Positions 23,657 to 23,810 of a stretch of 23,810 nucleotides of DNA are shown piece after piece. Where the stretch lies: NCBI GenBank assembly GCA_030612485.1, contig JAUWNS010000012.1, positions 1 through 23,810 on the forward strand, given 5' to 3'. The notes beneath the pieces are model-generated. The model did no database searches and was not told the DNA's origin. It saw only the letters and a list, made by a program, of their open reading frames with translations. The stretch's first letter is position 1, and every line of letters begins with the position of its first letter. The position numbers were made by a program, and so were the translations under genes. Source of the stretch: Candidatus Bipolaricaulota bacterium. GTDB lineage: Bacteria; Bipolaricaulota; Bipolaricaulia; UBA7950; UBA9294.

Positions 23657-23810
23657 TTAACTGCCGATGAGCCACTTCTCTACGAGGCGACCCCATTCGT
23701 CAGTTGCTTTAATACGCTTGAGCCCCTCGTTCAGAAGAGCAAGGAGCGTGCTATCTCCCTTTCGAACCGCATAGCCGTAAATCTCTCCGGTGTTGATCGT
23801 CCCTACGATC
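23657..23810 (-). CDS. amino-acid ABC transporter substrate-binding protein (3' part only)
   Basis: The last 50 residues of a family-3 solute-binding protein: GYAVRKGDSTLLALLNEGL, then a TDEWGRLVEKWLIG tail to TAA at 23657-23659. The start and ligand-binding residues lie beyond the right edge. It is the first gene of the importer operon, read leftward. Confidence 0.85.
   Translation of the reverse strand, partial: IVGTINTGEIYGYAVRKGDSTLLALLNEGLKRIKATDEWGRLVEKWLIGS

Overview
The window is bacterial, fairly GC-rich and gene-dense at its left end. It looks like an uncultured, probably anaerobic, lineage. A Bipolaricaulota/Acetothermia-like or Thermotogae/Firmicutes-like source would fit the gene set (citrate-lyase genes, a two-subunit LeuCD-type hydro-lyase, a YqeG-type phosphatase, a DUF4911-like protein), but that is a guess from gene content and no rRNA is present to settle it. 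No rRNA, tRNA, CRISPR array or transposase gene was found.

Left block (1-9776, all + strand, mostly overlapping genes): a parvulin-type foldase with a long TPR tail (5' cut by the window), a MazG-like nucleotide pyrophosphohydrolase, a small DUF4911-like protein and a YqeG-like HAD phosphatase. A promoter and a 30-codon leader ORF then precede a tight operon: ornithine carbamoyltransferase, a CitD-CitE fusion, CitF, an HD-domain protein, and a LeuC/LeuD-type hydro-lyase pair. The lyase would cleave citrate (or citramalate) to acetate plus oxaloacetate (or pyruvate). The hydro-lyase would interconvert a related tricarboxylate or methyl-dicarboxylate. No ligase or prosthetic-group gene (citC, citX, citG) is in view.

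Middle block (9777-19650) is an accessory island. Its backbone is a repeated unit made of the last part of a leuD gene, a conserved promoter and a short orphan hicB-like gene. Three clear copies (A 9931-10358, B 13387-13879, C 19048-19521) and one faint fourth leuD-tail trace (19592-19650) are present. Between the copies sit an AT-rich alpha/beta hydrolase, an AbiEi-like antitoxin with a dead AbiEii-like nucleotidyltransferase, an AT-rich trypsin-like protease, a MazEF-type module with a double-palindrome operator, a GNAT acetyltransferase, a VapBC module and an MNT/HEPN module. A and B share an exact 126-bp sequence, so the DNA between them could be looped out by recombination.

Right block (19651-23810): a receiver-domain protein overlaps a soluble, cysteine-rich histidine kinase with receiver-first gene order. 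A second, 5'-truncated AbiEii-like copy follows. It is a direct repeat of the broken copy at 11.5-12.0 kb, so the two copies bracket the island. Last, on the minus strand, is a polar amino-acid ABC importer: the 3' end of the binding protein and two overlapping permeases.

The most interesting points are the leuD-tail/hicB repeat system that carries single cargo genes and toxin-antitoxin modules, the CitD domain with lysine where the prosthetic-group serine is expected, the HD-protein/LeuCD/citrate-lyase operon, and the unusual soluble two-component pair.
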